From contig JAIPJL010000009.1 of NCBI GenBank assembly GCA_021734165.1, positions 1 to 47,616 of the forward strand: 47,616 bases of DNA, written 5' to 3'. How positions within the stretch are numbered: the first letter of the stretch is position 1; each line of letters opens with the position of its first letter. Position numbers and translations under genes: made by a program. Under the pieces are notes generated by a model. It searched no databases, was not told the origin of the DNA, and was given only the letters and a program-made list of their open reading frames with translations. This document shows positions 44,642 to 47,616 of the stretch, in pieces. Source of the stretch: a bacterium. GTDB lineage: Bacteria; Electryoneota; AABM5-125-24; Hatepunaeales; Hatepunaeaceae.

Positions 44642-45133
44642 CTAAAAAATAAAAATTACGACAAAATCCGTAAAAAACTACGATAATCCTTGTTTCATAG
44701 TAGTTAAGACCTTATGATTTAACAAGATATTTTAGAGAATTATTATTGAGATTATCCGGAAAATCGACGTCTTGAAATATCTGATTGGTTGGGATCAATT
44801 TTACAGACAAAAATCATAAAAAACAGCATTTTATACAAGATAAAATTCACAATGTATCTGCAAATATAGTAATTTGATCTATATAGTGCAAAGAATAAAT
44901 TGCTTAAAAAAAAATAATTTTGGGCAGTAAAATAATTATCTGTAATCAACCTATCGTAAATGTAAGTATTACAATATATTAGATAATTCTAAAGTGTAAT
45001 TGAGGAAAGCATTAATTCATGGAATTACGCCTCAATTTAACGGAAAAAGGAAATATTGAATTAATTATCGGATGATTGTGTGGTAAAAGGCGTCAGAAAT
45101 GGTGTTTTATACTGTTGTAAAAAATATCAAAAA
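44642..45133. other. AT-rich intergenic region without recognised genes
   Basis: About 490 bases, very AT-rich, with poly-A and poly-T runs ('GCTTAAAAAAAAATAATTTT' near 44900). A 65-codon minus-strand frame (44752-44949) is present but has no ribosome site, no family resemblance and a composition that fits chance. No repeat of the families described here was seen. Confidence 0.5.
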
Positions 45134-45164
45134 AAAGCCCGACCATTATAAAAGATCGGGCTTT
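45134..45164 (-). terminator. Rho-independent terminator after the transporter operon
   Basis: The stem AAAGCCCGA / TCGGGCTTT with a 13-base AT loop is followed, on the minus strand, by eight T. It lies about 55 bases past the small-subunit stop at 45218. Confidence 0.85.
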
Positions 45165-45217
45165 GATAAATTAATTACCTATCCACGCAATCCTCGTCAC
45201 CGACAGATAGCCAATAA

Positions 45218-45349
45218 TCACGACTCCGTTTTCTCATCAGGAGATTCAGGCGTCTTTCTACCCCTCATTGCAATCCTCAGAGTCACAAAGAATCCTCCAT
45301 AGAGAATCACGCATCCAAAGATCAACATCAACCACGCTGAAACTGGCAT
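45218..45349 (-). CDS. MetS-like small subunit of the NSS transporter (43 residues)
   Basis: This small gene of 43 codons plus stop is read from an ATG that overlaps the transporter stop by one base (TAATG). The product has one hydrophobic helix ('WLMLIFGCVILYGGFFVTL'), then a basic segment 'RIAMRGRK' and an acidic polar tail ('TPESPDEKTES'). Size, position and helix-plus-charged-tail layout match the small accessory subunits (MetS type) encoded just after bacterial neurotransmitter:sodium symporters; in the characterised MetPS case the small partner is needed for transport. It would sit in the inner membrane with the transporter. Confidence 0.85.
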   Translation of the reverse strand: MPVSAWLMLIFGCVILYGGFFVTLRIAMRGRKTPESPDEKTES

Positions 45350-46827
45350 TATTCTACCCTCCTGCAATTATATTTAATCCCGAGTAAAATTGAAACGATA
45401 ATCAACAAACCAACCATGCCCCAACCACCGAGGACATTAGCCCAGAGTGGATAATCACCATAGGGTTCAAGAATGTTGGTGATAATTGATTTGACTAAAA
45501 TAAATATCAGTATTGCGGGTGTCAAAAATTTAATGCAGACATCCCACCAGAAACCAATCCTGATTTCTGAAGTATCATTGATCTCCTTGCGGAATTTCGA
45601 CGCCCCGAATATCCAGCCAATCACGATGCACTCAGCCAGCGCTATTGTCACCAATCCATAGTCGGAAGCATATTTATCAACTATGTCAAGCCAGTAGAGA
45701 CCACCCCGAGTTGTATAGATAATACCCATCACAGCGCCGATTATACACAGCCAGAGAACAACTTTAGTGTGCCTCATTCCGGTGGCGTCTTTAATTGAAG
45801 TGGCAAAGCTTTCAACCAATGAAAAAGCTGAGTCGATCCCCAACGTCAGCAGCATTATAAAGAATACTACCCCGAAAAACGACGCCCAGAAAGGCAGTTG
45901 AGAAATGATCGTCGGATAAGTCACAAACGCTAAATCAGGACCTGCCTTAACAACGTCAGCAACCGGGACGCCCTCCAGATATGCCAAAAATCCAAGAGCT
46001 GAAAAGACTGCGAATCCTGCAAAGAAACTGAATCCGCAGTTAGTTAATCCCGTCATAAATGCGTTATTGGAAATATCAGCATCTTTCGGCAGATAGCTGG
46101 CGTATGCTTGCAATATGCCCATTCCCAATGAGAGCGAAAACAGAATCTGTCCATAAGCAGCTAACCAGACTCTTGCATCAGCGAGCTTTGCGAAATCCGG
46201 CTGTAAGTAATACGTCATACCGGCTGCGGCGCCGGGCAGAGTAAGTCCTCTGATAGCGAGTATAACAAGGCACAGTACCGGAAGAGGTACTGTGACCATC
46301 ACAACCTTTCCGACAGCGCCGATGCCTTTCCACAAAATAGCCAGGATAGCCAGCCAGGTCAGTATCAGTCCGATGAGGATATGACTTTGGATAGCGCCAA
46401 GTGTGCCGACTCCAATTGATTTATTAAGCACTTGCTCGTTAAAGAACACACTGGCGTCAGCGCTCCAAGACAGCTTGAAGGAATACCAGACGTAGTCCCA
46501 CGACCAAGCCATAATGCAGCAATAGTAAGTGGTAATTACGAAGGCAAAAATACAGGCAAGCCAGCCTGCCCATGACATGAAAGGTCGGACAGCCTCGAAC
46601 GCCTGTGGCGCGCCACCGCGGGCCCGTTTACCCATCATATATTCAACCATCAATAGTGGAATACCGCATGTAAACAGTGCAAAGAAGTATGGTATCAGAA
46701 AAGCGCCACCGCCGTTGGCGTAGGCTACGTAAGGAAAACGCCAGACATTGCCGAGTCCGATAGCTGAACCCACGGCAGCCATAATGAAACTCGTTCGCGA
46801 CGCCCAGTGTTCACGGGGAAGAGCCAT
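45349..46827 (-). CDS. Sodium-dependent transporter of the NSS/SLC6 family
   Basis: This 492-residue inner-membrane protein has about 12 helices. The family signature is near the N-terminus: 'FIMAAVGSAIGLGNVWRFPY' and 'YANGGGAFLIPYF', which form part of the sodium and substrate site in LeuT-type transporters. Further marks: 'GIPLLMVEYMMGKRARGG', 'ILFSLSLGMGILQAYASYLP' and 'LLTLGIDSAFSLVESFATS'. A strong GAGGAGGGAAT ribosome site precedes the ATG. It is likely an amino-acid:Na+ symporter; the MetS-type partner downstream hints at methionine or a branched amino acid, but the sequence alone does not fix the substrate. Confidence 0.93.
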   Translation of the reverse strand: MALPREHWASRTSFIMAAVGSAIGLGNVWRFPYVAYANGGGAFLIPYFFALFTCGIPLLMVEYMMGKRARGGAPQAFEAVRPFMSWAGWLACIFAFVITTYYCCIMAWSWDYVWYSFKLSWSADASVFFNEQVLNKSIGVGTLGAIQSHILIGLILTWLAILAILWKGIGAVGKVVMVTVPLPVLCLVILAIRGLTLPGAAAGMTYYLQPDFAKLADARVWLAAYGQILFSLSLGMGILQAYASYLPKDADISNNAFMTGLTNCGFSFFAGFAVFSALGFLAYLEGVPVADVVKAGPDLAFVTYPTIISQLPFWASFFGVVFFIMLLTLGIDSAFSLVESFATSIKDATGMRHTKVVLWLCIIGAVMGIIYTTRGGLYWLDIVDKYASDYGLVTIALAECIVIGWIFGASKFRKEINDTSEIRIGFWWDVCIKFLTPAILIFILVKSIITNILEPYGDYPLWANVLGGWGMVGLLIIVSILLGIKYNCRRVE

Positions 46828-46886
46828 ATTCCCTCCTCAAGTTGTATGCTTTATGTTTTATTTTCTAATCCATCGACAAGAGTGGT

Positions 46887-47053
46887 GTCATGTATCCTCA
46901 AGTCCTTTGAAATATTCAGAACCAAGCCTGTCATTCCCGCGTAGGCGGGAATCCAGACAAGCTAAGTACTTAAAAATGCTGTTGTTATGGTTTCCGACTT
47001 TCGCCGGAATGACATTCTAACGCAATATTTCAAAGGTCTCGTCTTCACATGAC
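46887..47053. repeat. Long palindromic interspersed repeat, copy B
   Basis: About 167 bases with outer arms of about 30 bases ('GTCATGTATCCTCAAG', 'CCTTTGAAATATT' and their complements). The inner pair uses 'GTCATTCCCGCGTAGGCGGG' and 'TTTCGCCGGAATGAC'. The core ATTCCC-N8-GGGAAT has the same structure as the neisserial dRS3 repeat. It shares 'AATCCAGACAAGCTAAGTA' with copy A at 4507. Confidence 0.8.
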
Positions 47054-47060
47054 TAAACAG

Positions 47061-47083
47061 TTCAGAGTTCAGCCTTCAGGCTG
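47061..47083. repeat. Short palindromic repeat related to 7925-7974
   Basis: TTCAGAGTTC is followed directly by the palindrome CAGCCTTCAGGCTG (47070-47083). The same pairing of a GTTCAGAGTTC box with short palindromes occurs inverted at 7925-7974. Confidence 0.55.
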
Positions 47084-47167
47084 TTAGAACACGCTAAGCC
47101 TGTATAAATCCGTCACAGGGCAAATCCCCTATGCGTTCAAATAAAAGAAATTGCCTTGTGAATTGAT

Positions 47168-47323
47168 ATTTTCACGTAGTGAAAAAACATGAATAGCCAT
47201 CAGCGTTAGCTGGTGGTTGTGAAATTTAGCATTCAAACCAACTCCGAAGGAGTTGAACGTGAATAGCCGTGAGCGTAAGCTCACGGAGATGTGACAGAAA
47301 TGGCAACCGACCCTGAATGGGTC
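47168..47323. repeat. Cluster of five REP-like palindromes
   Basis: In order: TTTTCACGTAGTGAAAA (about 47168-47184), CCATCAGCGTTAGCTGGTGG (47197-47216), CAACTCCGAAGGAGTTG (47239-47255), CCGTGAGCGTAAGCTCACGG (47267-47286), GACCCTGAATGGGTC (47309-47323). The second and fourth are each preceded by GAATAGC and are spaced exactly 70 bases apart, so the block looks like a duplicated unit. Confidence 0.75.
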
Positions 47324-47380
47324 AAACAATATCAGATTTCTATTCTTGTTCATTCAATCCAGCAGTTACGAGATTCGTCT

Positions 47381-47425
47381 AATCCCTCCCCCCCTGCTGC
47401 AGTAGGGGGGGATTAAGGGGGGGTT
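47381..47425. repeat. G/C-tract palindromic repeat, intergenic copy
   Basis: AATCCCTCCCCCC, CTGCTGCAGTAG, GGGGGGGATTAAGGGGGGG. It is the reverse-complement relative of the element inside valS (10051-10092). It abuts the stop codon of the broken sorting-domain frame at 47424. The 19 bases ATTCGTCTAATCCCTCCCC at 47373-47391 recur at 47598-47616 at the window edge, so another copy probably starts there. Confidence 0.75.
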
Positions 47426-47525
47426 ACCTTATCAAAATCACCTTCCGTACTGCGCTAAACGCATCAGTCTCCATTCGCGCGAGATATATCCCCGCCTGTG
47501 ATTTCACTTGCCTTCCTTTGTTGAG
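47424..47525 (-). pseudogene. C-terminal fragment of a type IX sorting-domain protein, apparently broken by a repeat
   Basis: The minus-strand frame ending at the TAA at 47424 reads 'SQAGIYLARMETDAFSAVRK' then 'VILIR'. This is the end of a type A sorting domain, compare 'SGLSAGIYLIRL...KVVLVK' in the gene at 4688. Going upstream the frame meets a stop at 47526-47528, exactly where the palindromic repeat at 47529 begins. The conserved 'YPNPFN' part is not visible in this frame, so the gene was probably interrupted by the repeat. The remainder would lie beyond the right edge. Confidence 0.65.
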
Positions 47526-47528
47526 TTA

Positions 47529-47561
47529 CTGCCTGGTTTCAAGCGAAGCGTAACCTGGCAG
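47529..47561. repeat. Palindromic repeat interrupting the sorting-domain frame
   Basis: CTGCCTGGTTTC and the complement-like GTAACCTGGCAG flank AAGCGAAGC, giving an imperfect hairpin. 'GATTACGTTTCGC' continues after it. It carries the in-frame stop region next to the fragment at 47424-47525. Confidence 0.6.
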
Positions 47562-47616
47562 ATTACGTTTCGCAAGCCACACTTTCACCGTTTCACAATT
47601 CGTCTAATCCCTCCCC

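Noticed and set aside
44752-44949. 65-codon minus-strand frame in the AT-rich gap
   Set aside because: AT-driven composition, no ribosome site and no recognised family.
45099-45302. 67-codon plus-strand frame near the transporter
   Set aside because: It runs through the terminator at 45134-45164 and antisense to the small-subunit gene.
1-47616. tRNA, rRNA or riboswitch genes
   Set aside because: The larger gaps were read for cloverleaf or known riboswitch patterns and none was seen; a covariance-model search was not possible here.

Overview
The window suggests a mid-GC (roughly 40-45%, by eye) bacterium of the FCB (Fibrobacteres-Chlorobi-Bacteroidetes) superphylum, probably an uncultured candidate phylum. 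Four complete secreted proteins and one broken gene end in the type A C-terminal sorting domain of the type IX secretion system (the 'P-NPFN ... G-Y--L ... K-VLVK/R' pattern). No secretion-machinery gene is visible, and I cannot name the species or phylum. Nearly every gap between genes holds palindromic repeats.

Layout. Positions 1-7.8 kb hold four secreted or surface proteins: a multidomain protein cut by the left edge, a 'GFNLVSFP'-type protein, a parallel beta-helix protein and a seven-repeat probable beta-propeller. Valyl-tRNA synthetase (valS) follows at 8.0-10.7 kb and carries a short peptide encoded by a G/C-tract palindrome inserted in frame. From 22.9 down to 11.1 kb, on the minus strand, lies an 11-subunit complex I operon, nuoABCDHIJKLMN. 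It lacks the NADH-oxidising nuoEFG genes, so the electron donor is probably not NADH bound by a NuoF module. Two toxin-antitoxin-like pairs sit inside the operon in the same orientation: a DUF4258 pair between nuoI and nuoJ, and an MntA-HepT pair between nuoL and nuoM.

A plus-strand hybrid histidine kinase (23.3-25.2 kb) converges on one giant minus-strand gene (25.3-44.5 kb) across a shared terminator. The giant gene encodes about 6,413 residues: signal peptide, N-terminal domain, three copies of an unnamed module of about 115 residues, bacterial Ig-like domains, cadherin-like domains, at least 33 consecutive-type Ig repeats of about 95 residues, and a type IX sorting domain. A nearly ideal CRP/FNR-type palindrome lies 83 bp upstream of its start. 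The right end holds a sodium-dependent NSS/SLC6 transporter with an overlapping 43-residue small subunit, then a dense field of palindromic repeats and the tail of a sorting-domain gene that a repeat seems to have broken.

The most unusual items are the giant surface protein with its putative CRP-type switch, the toxin-antitoxin pairs inside a respiratory operon, and repeats that enter or break reading frames.
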